From assembly GCA_040437565.1 (NCBI GenBank), contig JBDOQK010000073.1, forward strand, positions 1 through 64,000: a DNA stretch of 64,000 nt. The letters are read 5' to 3'. The notes beneath the pieces were generated by a model. It worked only from the letters and a program-made list of their open reading frames with translations. It made no database searches and was not told where the DNA came from. This document shows, piece after piece, positions 1 to 8,695 of the stretch. The translations under genes and the position numbers were made by a program. This DNA is from Albugo candida (Eukaryota > Oomycota > Peronosporomycetes > Albuginales). The first letter of the stretch is position 1. Each line of letters starts with the position of its first letter.

Positions 1-170
1 GACTCATGAGGGTTGCCACGTCACTACAAGTGGACGCTAGCACCCTGGGTTGTGTCGATATGTCGACTTGAACCATTGTTTTCGAGAGGAAGGAGTTGAA
101 AAAAGTTGTTTTTTCGAGTTGTTTTTACTAAATTGGCGGGTTACTTAGTAGCCGGCAAATTGAGAAGTCC

Positions 171-243
171 TCTCCTATAGCTCAGTTGGTAGAGCGTGTG
201 GCTGTTAACCATAAGGTCGCTGGTTCAAACCCAGCTGGGAGAG
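171..243 (+). tRNA. tRNA-Asn (anticodon GTT)
   Basis: The 73 bases fold as a complete cloverleaf. The 7-bp acceptor stem pairs 171-177 with 236-242, with one G-T pair. The D stem is GCTC/GAGC, and the anticodon stem pairs 197-201 with 209-213 and carries GTT at 204-206. The T arm pairs 219-223 with 231-235 around a TTCAAAC loop, with G243 as discriminator. No intron is seen and CCA is not encoded, as is normal for eukaryotes. No run of four T follows within about 50 bases, so the usual RNA polymerase III terminator is not obvious. Confidence 0.93.
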
Positions 244-544
244 AATTATAAAGGCTCTTTGTCACCTTTGAATAAGAGACCCACAATTTCTACGATTCAC
301 CCATTCCAATTACGTAATAATCGCGGTTCTCTCCATTATGACTTCCTTAGTAAGCTAGGAATGCACCATGTTCCCCCTTACTGTAGTATTGATTCTACAT
401 ATTAAATGATTAACTGGCGATCATGCATTCATTTTCTTTGCATCATTTCTAGGTACTATGATGTGCAACGAGCTCTTCTGTACAATGTGCAATCAATTCA
501 TCATCCTCAATTACCTGGAAGAAAAAAAGAAAAAAGTGGGGGGG

Positions 545-772
545 GGAGAGTTTCAAGTAGGAAAAAACCACGTCAAGTAGGTAAAAAAAATTCAGGCAGC
601 AATTCNNNNNNNNNNNNNNNNNNNNNNNNNNNNNNNNNNNNNNNNNNNNNNNNNNNNNNNNNNNNNNNNNNNNNNNNNNNNNNNNNNNNNNNNNNNNNNN
701 NNNNNGGAGAGTTTCAAGTAGGAAAAAACCACGTCAAGTAGGTAAAAAAAAAAAAAATTCAGGCAGCAATTC
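545..772. repeat. Gap 606-705 with duplicated flank, A-rich low-complexity DNA
   Basis: The bases at 545-605 are repeated at 706-772 on the other side of a 100-N gap. The copies differ only in the length of one A run (8 versus 14). Short CAAGTAGG-like words recur here and again near 777 and 808. The best reading is an assembly break at a homopolymer with both contig ends retained. No gene is seen. Confidence 0.8.
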
Positions 773-1352
773 TTACTCAAGTAGCAAATGAATTGGGGCA
801 GGACATCTAAGTAGGAGAATAAACAGAGCATCGGATGAGAACCCTGAAAACGTTGACACGAACAAGTGAATGTCGAGATTGAGGTAAGAAGACAACGTCA
901 AGAATTACGACTAGAAACACTTGCGACAGCGAGTATTCAGTTGCGGTGTCAGCGGCCGCAATAATTACTCCTCGTTCAAATTGTTCATCACATACATACG
1001 AGTGTGTTATGTCGTAATTTAATTTTGCTATTGACGCTTAGTGCCTCCATTTACATCAGCATTGGACTCGCTGATACAATACAAGGATATTTGAGGAAAT
1101 GGTGTATAGGCATTCTTGATCTCGTAAAATGGATGACGCAAAAAATTATTGCAAAAATTCACACGGTTGAACACACGTGCAACAAAAAAGATAGAATCAA
1201 GAAGCTCTTGTCGCCGGACTTCTCATCATGAACAGTAAGGTCAATCTAATGTAAAAAAATGATTGCTACTATGTGCTCGGGCCAGCCTCAAATTTTTGTT
1301 TTGCAAAAGTAAGAAGCTACCATCACAAGTAAATACTTACCGCGACTCTAGT
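773..1352. other. Intergenic, no supportable gene
   Basis: No ATG-initiated frame with recognisable content is visible. A plus-strand frame at 1004-1231 begins with a hydrophobic stretch like a signal peptide but opens with GTG. The only overlapping ATG stops after two codons and the next in-frame ATG lies past the hydrophobic part, so it is not called. Confidence 0.5.
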
Positions 1353-1583
1353 TCAAAAAAAGTCAAACAACTCGCTGCACTCAATGATTTTTGACGAAGA
1401 CATTGAATTTCCTGCAGTGACAGTCCATCGTGATTTACCACAAGTTCCGTCAAAAGACCCTTGAGCCCGATTCTCAAAGCCAATCCTTTTTCCGAAGTTA
1501 TCACCCTGTGCTTTCACAATTCTTTCTCTTGAGAAAGCAACCGGATTTCCTTTGTCCGCGCCAATTCTGAATTGGTTGCTCAT
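1353..1583 (-). CDS. Hypothetical short protein or 5' exon
   Basis: This is an ATG-initiated frame of 76 residues with no family I recognise. Its end is odd. Just before the stop lies a run of seven T (minus strand), and a strong donor-like GTAAGT follows shortly after the stop. If one T of the run were an assembly error, the frame would reach that donor and this would be a first exon. No convincing second exon was found at lower coordinates. It may equally be a chance frame. Confidence 0.22.
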   Translation of the reverse strand: MSNQFRIGADKGNPVAFSRERIVKAQGDNFGKRIGFENRAQGSFDGTCGKSRWTVTAGNSMSSSKIIECSELFDFF

Positions 1584-2731
1584 CGAACTATGGGTACAGA
1601 TCCTTTTTTGCTTCGGTATGTTTTATATAATTTCCTGCATGTGAGATATGACTTTGTTCCTGAAGCATTTTTCCTAGGAAGCGGAAAATGCATGCAACAA
1701 ACTGATCCGCACGTCCTTCGTGCGTTCCGTTGAACCATCACCATCCACAATCATTTGATTCACGATCTTGATAGTTCGATGCAAAAACGAATGCGTACAC
1801 TTTTTCGATCTTGGCGCTGTGAATTACTCTGACCCCAGCTTTTCACTCAGCCTTTCCATGTCTATATGGCACGCACCTACGTGCTAGATCAGTGTTGATT
1901 ATTGATCAGCAAGTCCAAGAACAGTTCAAACTCTCCCTCTCGATTTTGATTATCTGAGAAGGAAACACTCTTCCCATGAATAATCAGTCACGCTGATGGC
2001 TAGCTTTTGGTCTTTTTTCTTAATCGATCCGTCAAGCGTTTGTGCAACCTATACTGCCCTAGCAAAGTCACCACAAATTTTGACGAATATGGTTTAGGAA
2101 TCGATGTTGGGCCGAGTGGTTTGGTTGTTCATTTGGGTATTTGTACTGTTGGAAGTCTTATATCATCTTATGCGCACGCGGTCATCATAAGCTAATTACC
2201 CTGTTTCAATGTCTCTGTGCTGATGTATCGCCAATGCAAATCAATTGAAATGGATAGCATGTAGCGTGTATTAGTAAATAACGAGAAAGCTGGTGTCCAC
2301 AACGAAATGATACGTGCACGTTGTCGAGTGCCAGTGGTTTGGAGAAAGTTCCGTCCGCACCTTTGTGCCAAAAGAGCCTTCGAATAGGGTTAAAAGAAGA
2401 GACAACCCAATGTAATAGATCTGAATCGATATCGCATTGTGTACCAAACGCGTAAACAGCTACTGTTTTTCTAGGTACATCGCATCCGACTAAGCCATCT
2501 TCGTGTGGTTTGGTGATGGTACCTGTAAAAGCGTGGTGGTAGTACGCTCCTAAGCACCAAATATAAGCCCTTAGCTCAACGTAGATCATCCTGAAAATCC
2601 TTGCGCGATGTGTACCAATCAATTGCACTCTTGGTGTTTTCATTCCCGTTGCGTGACTTGAAATGAGATAATTGTGAAAGTTCAACCAGTAAGAACCGGC
2701 ACATGTAAGAAATCGATCATTTTGATGTTGC
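1584..2731. other. Intergenic, with a long out-of-frame ORF downstream of the zinc-finger gene
   Basis: No recognisable gene. On the minus strand an ATG frame of 216 codons (2206-2856) starts inside the zinc-finger gene in another frame and runs about 175 codons past its stop. It has no recognised domain. It may be 3' UTR with a chance frame, or an alternative 3' part of the neighbour. Confidence 0.4.
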
Positions 2732-3898
2732 CTACAATTTGCCATGTTGCCTGCTCTCTTTCTCGTGTGTTTTTTTGTGCCGAGCAAAGTTCGAGACCTG
2801 GGTGAATTTTTTCTCACACCCTTCATAAGGACAAATATACGGTTGCAAGCCTGCATGCATCCAAATATGTTCCTTCAAAGAAACGGAATGAGCGAATCGT
2901 TTTCCACAGCCTCCAAAGTGGCAAGCGTATGGTTTTACACCAGCATGAGTACGCTCGTGTGCACGTAGATTTGAGCTATGCGCATAGCGTTTGTTACATC
3001 CAGGGTACGAGCACTGTAAAGGTTTTTCACCAGTATGCGTTCGAATATGGTTCTGAAGTTCCGATCTACCACGAAACTGCTTACGACATGTGGGGCATTC
3101 GTGTTTCTTCGAGGGTTTGACGCGTGATTTCGAGATTTTTGGTTTCGAGTAAAGTTCAACCTGTTCCATAAATCGATTTTGATTCTCGTTCGAAGACAGC
3201 GTGTCAATTCCTTCTCCCTTTGACGTCTTCTCCAGGACATACTTGTTATCATGTTCGGCATATTTTATCGAATTTTGCCGCTCACTTGCACCGTCAAGCC
3301 GCTGTGAGATGAGGTTCATAGAAGCTGAAAGAGATGAGTCTTCGCCTGTGTTTAATCCTTTTTCCAGTAAACTATGGTAATCATTCTCCTCATTGTACTC
3401 GTTCTTTCTCAAAGATCCCCCTTTTGCTTGACCAACATTTCGTGGTGTTGTCGTTCTTAGAGCATTACTTGATGAAACTTTAAAGTTTTCCTTTTGCGCG
3501 TACTTCTGAGGCGGGAACAATGCAATTTTTCGGATATAACTGTCCAATTCTATCATTGCATTGCGAACGTAGTCGTGAATTGCCCAGACTGTATTTTCAT
3601 TCATTTGTCCCAAGTCAAACGCATAGCCGTCTTCGTCGATCTGACGCACGATATCCACCTGATACTTTCTTATAATATCGAGCAAGCCACGAAGATACTG
3701 ACTTGGTAGCATTGTAATCCTTTGAACTAACTTTTTTTTATCATTTTGCGACATTGGAAGCACATTTGCGGGATACAGAAACTCGTCTTTGACTTGATGC
3801 TTGACAGTGCAATCAGGATAATTGCGTTCAGATGAATTCGAGCACTTGATAGAGTCAAAATCCTTTACCGCATTCTTAACAGCGTCTTTTTCTTTCAT
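2732..3898 (-). CDS. C2H2 zinc-finger protein, four fingers
   Basis: This 388-residue single-exon protein has an ATG start and TAG stop. Four C2H2 fingers fill the C-terminus, at roughly residues 268-290, 296-320, 326-350 and 356-380. Finger 1 has a C-x2-C spacing and fingers 2-4 have C-x4-C, each ending H-x3-H. The linkers are TGEKP-like (TGEKP, AGVKP, AGLQP). The 265-residue N-terminal part is polar, has no recognised domain and is rich in Ser, Asn and Lys. Tandem fingers with such linkers normally bind DNA, so a nuclear transcription regulator is the likely role; the target is unknown. The arrangement resembles YY1/TFIIIA-type fingers, which is not enough to assign orthology. Confidence 0.88.
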   Translation of the reverse strand: MKEKDAVKNAVKDFDSIKCSNSSERNYPDCTVKHQVKDEFLYPANVLPMSQNDKKKLVQRITMLPSQYLRGLLDIIRKYQVDIVRQIDEDGYAFDLGQMNENTVWAIHDYVRNAMIELDSYIRKIALFPPQKYAQKENFKVSSSNALRTTTPRNVGQAKGGSLRKNEYNEENDYHSLLEKGLNTGEDSSLSASMNLISQRLDGASERQNSIKYAEHDNKYVLEKTSKGEGIDTLSSNENQNRFMEQVELYSKPKISKSRVKPSKKHECPTCRKQFRGRSELQNHIRTHTGEKPLQCSYPGCNKRYAHSSNLRAHERTHAGVKPYACHFGGCGKRFAHSVSLKEHIWMHAGLQPYICPYEGCEKKFTQVSNFARHKKTHEKESRQHGKL

Positions 3899-4637
3899 CT
3901 CGCAAGATTCTAATCATGAAGTAATTGATTCCATGAAGATTTGCTCAAAGAATGATGGTCTGGTTGCACACTTGTTGAAATGTTGCCGTTATATATCGCA
4001 TCGAAATTGTTAACGCTCATAACCGTAATATTTCATAATTATGATGAATATCTAAAAGGTCCGAGACTCTATCGATGATAACTGCTATATGCTAAATATG
4101 TTGAAAATTGAATGAGTACAACATCAGATTTCGATTGTCAGCATCGACCCTGCTTCCATGTAATGTCAATTATAGGTGTAGGTCTCCTAACTCGAAATCT
4201 GATGCGTCACTTTCATGCAATCCGAACCGTCTGATCAGATGACGCTATAGTACCATTCAAAACGTCATGCATAAAGGAGCCACGTTTCGGGATGGACTAG
4301 AAACACTCATCAAGAATATAACATGAACGCTGTATATGAGCTCTCTACAACGAAGCAACTGATTCCCTCTGTGCCAACGCGACACCCCGCTTTCCCAGTC
4401 GACAAACTAAACATACATATTTTCATATGTGTAACGTCATAACGCTTATACTTATTCTGAACACTCGATCCAGTCACAATAAAAATGCGTGGGGATCCTG
4501 TTGCCATTTGTCAGTTATTTCCGAGATATTTATATCGCGTTTTTCATCAGTAGCCACGTGGAGGGAAAGCGTTGTTTGAGAAAGCCTTCACCCATTTATT
4601 TTATCTCAGCAAACGACACACACTCACAGACGTTTAT
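3899..4637. other. Intergenic between divergent genes
   Basis: About 740 bp separate the divergent zinc-finger and PH-domain genes. Both promoters should lie here. I see no RNA gene, repeat or convincing coding frame. Confidence 0.5.
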
Positions 4638-5474
4638 ATGAGTCGTCAAGGATATCTGATTTTGCATGATCAGCGGACGGGGGCGGCTGTCTATTATTTC
4701 TCACTGGAAGATGGCTACCTCAGATACTATGAATCAGCACAATGTAAGGAGCCTCAAGGCGAGCTGTTACTATCTGGTTCAAAGATCAATGTGAAAGCGC
4801 ACAAACGACAGGATGGAATTCCCAATAGCTTTTTTGTTGAAACCCGCAAAGTGTTTGTTAGAGAACGCACGTATACATTGGGGAACCCAATCCGTTTAGA
4901 GCTGAGCGCTCACACGAACGATGAACGACAAGACTGGGGGCGAGCTTTGTTTTCTTGGCAGCGATATTACTGGCGTGACCCAAGTCAGGATGTCGAGCTT
5001 GTCGGTTTGGCTGATGCTGAATTGGCTAGAAGAATATTGTCAGAGATTGTGGAGCATTTGTATCCAAATTCGACGCAGCCACACTTTACAAGTTTAGGCA
5101 TGCGTAGTCAGAGCATTGGACAGCTCACCACACATCAGCCTCGTCGTCGGTACAGCATTCACTCTAAAAAATCATTCGCAAGACCAGTAGTATCATCGTA
5201 CAATTGTGCCAGTGCCATTGCTTTGCAGCCGTTCAAGTATATACAGAAAAATGTGATTGCATTGCAAAGAACCATTACCATGTCTTATACGACGTCACCT
5301 TCATCGAAAGCATCGACAGCTTCTTCATCATCTCCAACGTCAGATAATAACCAAGAGACGACAACAAAGCCTTGCAAGAGCTCAATAGTCACGACCGACG
5401 ATCACGCACACAATAATCTATATATGGACAAGTTTTGCGCGGCTCCCAATCGGTCCATTGGCACATGCTGCTGA
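4638..5474 (+). CDS. PH-domain protein
   Basis: A 278-residue protein. The ATG at 4638 is chosen because the frame upstream lacks another ATG and the domain begins right after it. Residues 1 to about 112 form a pleckstrin-homology domain: an opening beta strand after MSRQGYL, alternating hydrophobic strands, a basic loop, and the closing helix with the near-invariant Trp in DERQDWGRAL. PH domains bind phosphoinositides or proteins at membranes. The rest is rich in Ser and Thr, looks disordered and has no second domain. It converges on the next gene with 78 bp between stops. The partner or lipid cannot be inferred. Confidence 0.75.
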   Translation: MSRQGYLILHDQRTGAAVYYFSLEDGYLRYYESAQCKEPQGELLLSGSKINVKAHKRQDGIPNSFFVETRKVFVRERTYTLGNPIRLELSAHTNDERQDWGRALFSWQRYYWRDPSQDVELVGLADAELARRILSEIVEHLYPNSTQPHFTSLGMRSQSIGQLTTHQPRRRYSIHSKKSFARPVVSSYNCASAIALQPFKYIQKNVIALQRTITMSYTTSPSSKASTASSSSPTSDNNQETTTKPCKSSIVTTDDHAHNNLYMDKFCAAPNRSIGTCC

Positions 5475-5552
5475 TCGTCGATAGATGCCAGGATTTTGTA
5501 ACGCGATAGTTTATTTAAATAGCACGAGAATAAGTATACTTATCATTGTATC

Positions 5553-6020
5553 TTAACACAGGCCATTTGTACTGTTCATATTCCCTTTCTTACGTTGTTT
5601 CCGGCGCTTTTGTTTTTCATTTTTTGCTTTTCGTCGTCGCTCGCTATCTCTCAGTTGCTCTAAAATCTCATCGTGGGAATTCAACTTCCGCTTTCCCTCG
5701 ATCGTTCGGGTCTTGTCAGCTGGACTAGACTGCTGCTTTCGGTGCTTTGGTAGCTCGTCATCGGTGCAGGTATCTTCATCGTTTTCTATGATATGCTGCT
5801 TTTTTCTTTTTGTGAGAAATGCAGCCGATTTGCCAAATACTTTTTGTCTCAATTGTATCACTTCGCTCGAAACTTGATTTTTTGAAGACCCATACAGCTG
5901 TAAATGATGATTAGATATTTGTTTCTTCTCAACAGGATTTTCTTCCGCACCGTCATCGCCTTGAAACCAGCTCTGAACGACACTGAGAGAGTCTGGACAG
6001 AAGACAACTTCGGAGCTCAT
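5553..6020 (-). CDS. Small basic conserved-looking protein, unknown function
   Basis: A 155-residue protein. The ATG at 6020 is used because the codon two positions upstream is GTG. The N-terminal 25 residues are moderately hydrophobic with aromatic residues (MSSEVVF and SVVQSWF). The middle is acidic and polar, and the C-terminus is a dense Lys/Arg block (RRRKAKNEKQKRRKQRKK). That composition suggests a nuclear or nucleolar RNA-associated protein, which is inference only. It is divergent from ribosomal protein S13 with 120 bp between start codons, so the two may share a promoter region. Confidence 0.6.
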   Translation of the reverse strand: MSSEVVFCPDSLSVVQSWFQGDDGAEENPVEKKQISNHHLQLYGSSKNQVSSEVIQLRQKVFGKSAAFLTKRKKQHIIENDEDTCTDDELPKHRKQQSSPADKTRTIEGKRKLNSHDEILEQLRDSERRRKAKNEKQKRRKQRKKGNMNSTNGLC

Positions 6021-6140
6021 TGTCACTAACGGGTCAAGTCGTCCTTACCCGGGTCTTATCACGGGTCTACCCATTTGAATGACTGGTTTCCATGCTTTTT
6101 CAGAATTCATTCAGATTGAAAAGCAAAGAACGTAAGCAAG
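6021..6140. promoter_or_regulatory. Shared divergent promoter region
   Basis: Only 120 bp lie between the start codon of the basic protein (minus strand) and that of ribosomal protein S13 (plus strand). TTCATTCAGATT at 6107-6118, about 22 bp before the S13 ATG, resembles the oomycete initiator plus flanking promoter element. No TATA box is seen. The element assignment is by resemblance only. Confidence 0.4.
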
Positions 6141-6729
6141 ATGGGGCGCATGCACAGTCGTGGTAAAGGTATTTCCAAGTCGGCACTTCCGTACAAACGA
6201 ACGCCGCCTTCATGGTTAAAAGTAACACCGGAAGAAGTCGAAGAGCAGATCTGTAAATTTGCCAAAAAGGGATTAACTCCGTCAGAAATTGGTGTGATTC
6301 TCCGAGACTCGCATGGAATTGCTCAAGTGCGAAGTGTAACGGGTGCAAAGATTCTTCGAATTTTGAAAAAGAACGGTGCGTGTAACTTTGAAAATAATTT
6401 GCATTCACAACTCTGACGTTTCTCTCGCTTGACCCATGATGCTCGGTATCACCTGACGCTCGGAACTACTTCTGTTTGACGTGGGAATACGCGGGTTTTA
6501 CAATTTAGGAATGGCTCCTGAAATTCCTGAGGATTTATACAGACTTATCAAGAAAGCTGTCGCCGTCCGAAAACATTTGGAACGGAATCGTCAAGACAAA
6601 GACTCGAAATTTCGTCTGATTCTGATCGAGTCTCGAATTCATCGACTTTCCCGTTATTATCGTGTGACCCGAAAGCTTCAACCACAGTGGACGTACCAAT
6701 CGTCGACCGCTTCGACTTTGGTCGCGTAG
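6141..6729 (+). CDS. RPS13: 40S ribosomal protein S13 (uS15), two exons
   Basis: The exons are 6141-6375 and 6509-6729, joined across a 133-nt GT-AG intron in phase 1. The product is 151 residues, the usual eukaryotic S13 length. It starts [12 protein letters not shown] and has the family pattern throughout: [21 protein letters not shown], a [11 protein letters not shown] segment at the junction, and [16 protein letters not shown] near the C-terminus. S13 is a component of the small ribosomal subunit that binds 18S rRNA. The intron is longer than most others in this window, as is often seen in highly expressed ribosomal protein genes. Confidence 0.97.
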
Positions 6730-6895
6730 AACTGTGATGCGATTACGTAGAACAGATATCTAGGAGCATTGTGATATCTGATTAATGAATGAATCATCTT
6801 TCTACTTTGAATATTTGTTAGTTTACATGAGCTCAACGATAAACCGATGCGAATTGGTCTAAATTAAACCTCTCTTTCCAATCAAACTCTTCTGA

Positions 6896-8560
6896 ATGAC
6901 TGATTTTCAGGCACCAATATGGGGTCTTTGTGGTAAAAATGTGCACGATATATCGCTGGAAGTGATCAAAGCGGGGAGCGTGATAGATCAAATATCATTT
7001 CCAGAAAATAAACCGTATCAAATTGCCGGCCGCATGAAGCAAAGCTGCGATCTGCACTTCAATCATCCTTCGATCTCTCGAACTCATGCGGTTTTTCAAT
7101 TTAATGAACAAGGAAAGCTGTTTCTAATGGACCTAAAAAGCACCCACGGGACTTTTGTTAATAAGAAACGTATCCTTCCCGAAAAGTTTTACGATTTGAA
7201 TGTTGGCGATTTGCTTCGTTTTGGCGATTCCACGCGCTTATACGCGGTTTGCGGTCCAACTGAGCTGCTTCCGAGTGAGCGGAAAAGATTCCAGAACGAT
7301 AAAAGTGAAACAGTCATAAAAGTGAAGGATGATAAGTACGCTTCATGGGGGTTTGGAGATGATGCTGTCGAAGAGGAGAGTGACGATTCTGATTCCTCTG
7401 AGACTGAAAAATCAGACAAAAAAGCAAGCTTTTTCGCGCATTTTGGTACTCATCAAGAAGAATTTGAGCAAGATTGTATGCCAAAGGATTTGAATGAAAA
7501 GGAAAAAAGAGACTGGAAGGGTATTCAGCGACGCAAACTTAAAAAACAGCATTTGCAGCAAGAAATTGACCGCATCCAGGCCAAGCAGTTCCAGCTCAAT
7601 GGAGGCTTAAGTACGGGTCAAGTCCAAGCTATGGAGCGGAATGAGTCGCATATTCAGCGCCTCGACAAAGAGATTGAAGAGCTTGAGGCAAAACTCCGAG
7701 TAAAGCAAAATCAAAAGATCCATCAGCGCTTGCAGCTGCAGCGTCAAGACGATAAAGATGGAAGCAAAATGAATACCATTAAAGGAAACGAGTATGCTAG
7801 TGACGAAGACGACTTTTATGATCGAACAAAAGCCAACGAACGATCCGACGCAGCTCACACCAATAAACCACTCCAACAAATGCCTCTCACATCCGCTGAC
7901 ATCCAAAAAAATATACTACAGCTCAAAGAAACTCTTTTGTCCGTAGAACAACAACGTCAATCGTACCTTGACCAGAACAAGAATGAAGATTGTGATGACA
8001 ATACTGAAGCAACCGATGCTCTTGACGCATACATGGACTTGACAAAGCAAAAAATGGCGTCGGACACTTTGGAAAAACTGAGTCAAAAGGAGATTGAAAT
8101 CAAGCAAAAACTTGACCAGCAGCGCCGATTATTGAGTATTGCCACACCAGCAATTGCATCGCTACCAATTAGTACTTTGGCCGAGAAGAATGGTTCTCCC
8201 GCAGAAAAGAGCAATGGAGAACCAGTAGCAGTGATATCTGTTGAGAAAAAACAGCAAAGCAATCTTCCGGAAGAAATTCCCCCGAAAAAGCGGCTGACCA
8301 CAGATTTAGAAACGAAAGTTGAGGTCAATGGGAAAAAGAAGGCGCAACGCGTAAATCATCGCTCCAGTTCGAAGATAGGACCAAACCTCCCCAAAAATGT
8401 ACAAATGTATAAATCTCAATCCATTCAAAGCGTTAAGAAAGCGGAGCAGTTGCCTCTCAACTCGTCTGAAGTACTCGAAGGCGGCGAAGCAATTTGGATT
8501 CCGCCATCCGATCAAACAGGAAACGGACGTACGAAACTTAATGAAAAGTACGGATATTAA
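6896..8560 (+). CDS. Kanadaptin-like FHA-domain protein
   Basis: A 554-residue single-exon protein. An FHA domain occupies about residues 25-120 with GR at 45-46, SISRTH around 59-64 and STHGTFVN around 82-89, the phosphothreonine-binding loops. A WGFGDDAVEE segment follows, then an acidic Ser-rich stretch, a coiled-coil region (about 200-290), and a C-terminus ending in a proline-containing motif and NEKYGY. FHA, then a WG-GDDAVE motif, then this C-terminal tail is the arrangement of kanadaptin (SLC4A1AP) proteins, which are nuclear and reported in RNA-processing assemblies. The family name rests on my recognition of these motifs. The phosphopeptide-binding residues look intact. Confidence 0.8.
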   Translation: MTDFQAPIWGLCGKNVHDISLEVIKAGSVIDQISFPENKPYQIAGRMKQSCDLHFNHPSISRTHAVFQFNEQGKLFLMDLKSTHGTFVNKKRILPEKFYDLNVGDLLRFGDSTRLYAVCGPTELLPSERKRFQNDKSETVIKVKDDKYASWGFGDDAVEEESDDSDSSETEKSDKKASFFAHFGTHQEEFEQDCMPKDLNEKEKRDWKGIQRRKLKKQHLQQEIDRIQAKQFQLNGGLSTGQVQAMERNESHIQRLDKEIEELEAKLRVKQNQKIHQRLQLQRQDDKDGSKMNTIKGNEYASDEDDFYDRTKANERSDAAHTNKPLQQMPLTSADIQKNILQLKETLLSVEQQRQSYLDQNKNEDCDDNTEATDALDAYMDLTKQKMASDTLEKLSQKEIEIKQKLDQQRRLLSIATPAIASLPISTLAEKNGSPAEKSNGEPVAVISVEKKQQSNLPEEIPPKKRLTTDLETKVEVNGKKKAQRVNHRSSSKIGPNLPKNVQMYKSQSIQSVKKAEQLPLNSSEVLEGGEAIWIPPSDQTGNGRTKLNEKYGY

Positions 8561-8695
8561 TATGCAGGACCATGCATTCTATACAATCTTATAGGCTATT
8601 TATTGTAAGAGTACATGCAATTTCATTCGTTGTCGAAATAGTTGCTCTTTGCCGCTTGCGATCCAAATTCTATCTTTTGACAATATTGTCACAGA

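Noticed and set aside
1004-1231. 75-residue frame with a signal-peptide-like start
   Set aside because: It opens with GTG, the overlapping ATG stops after two codons, and no upstream exon was found.
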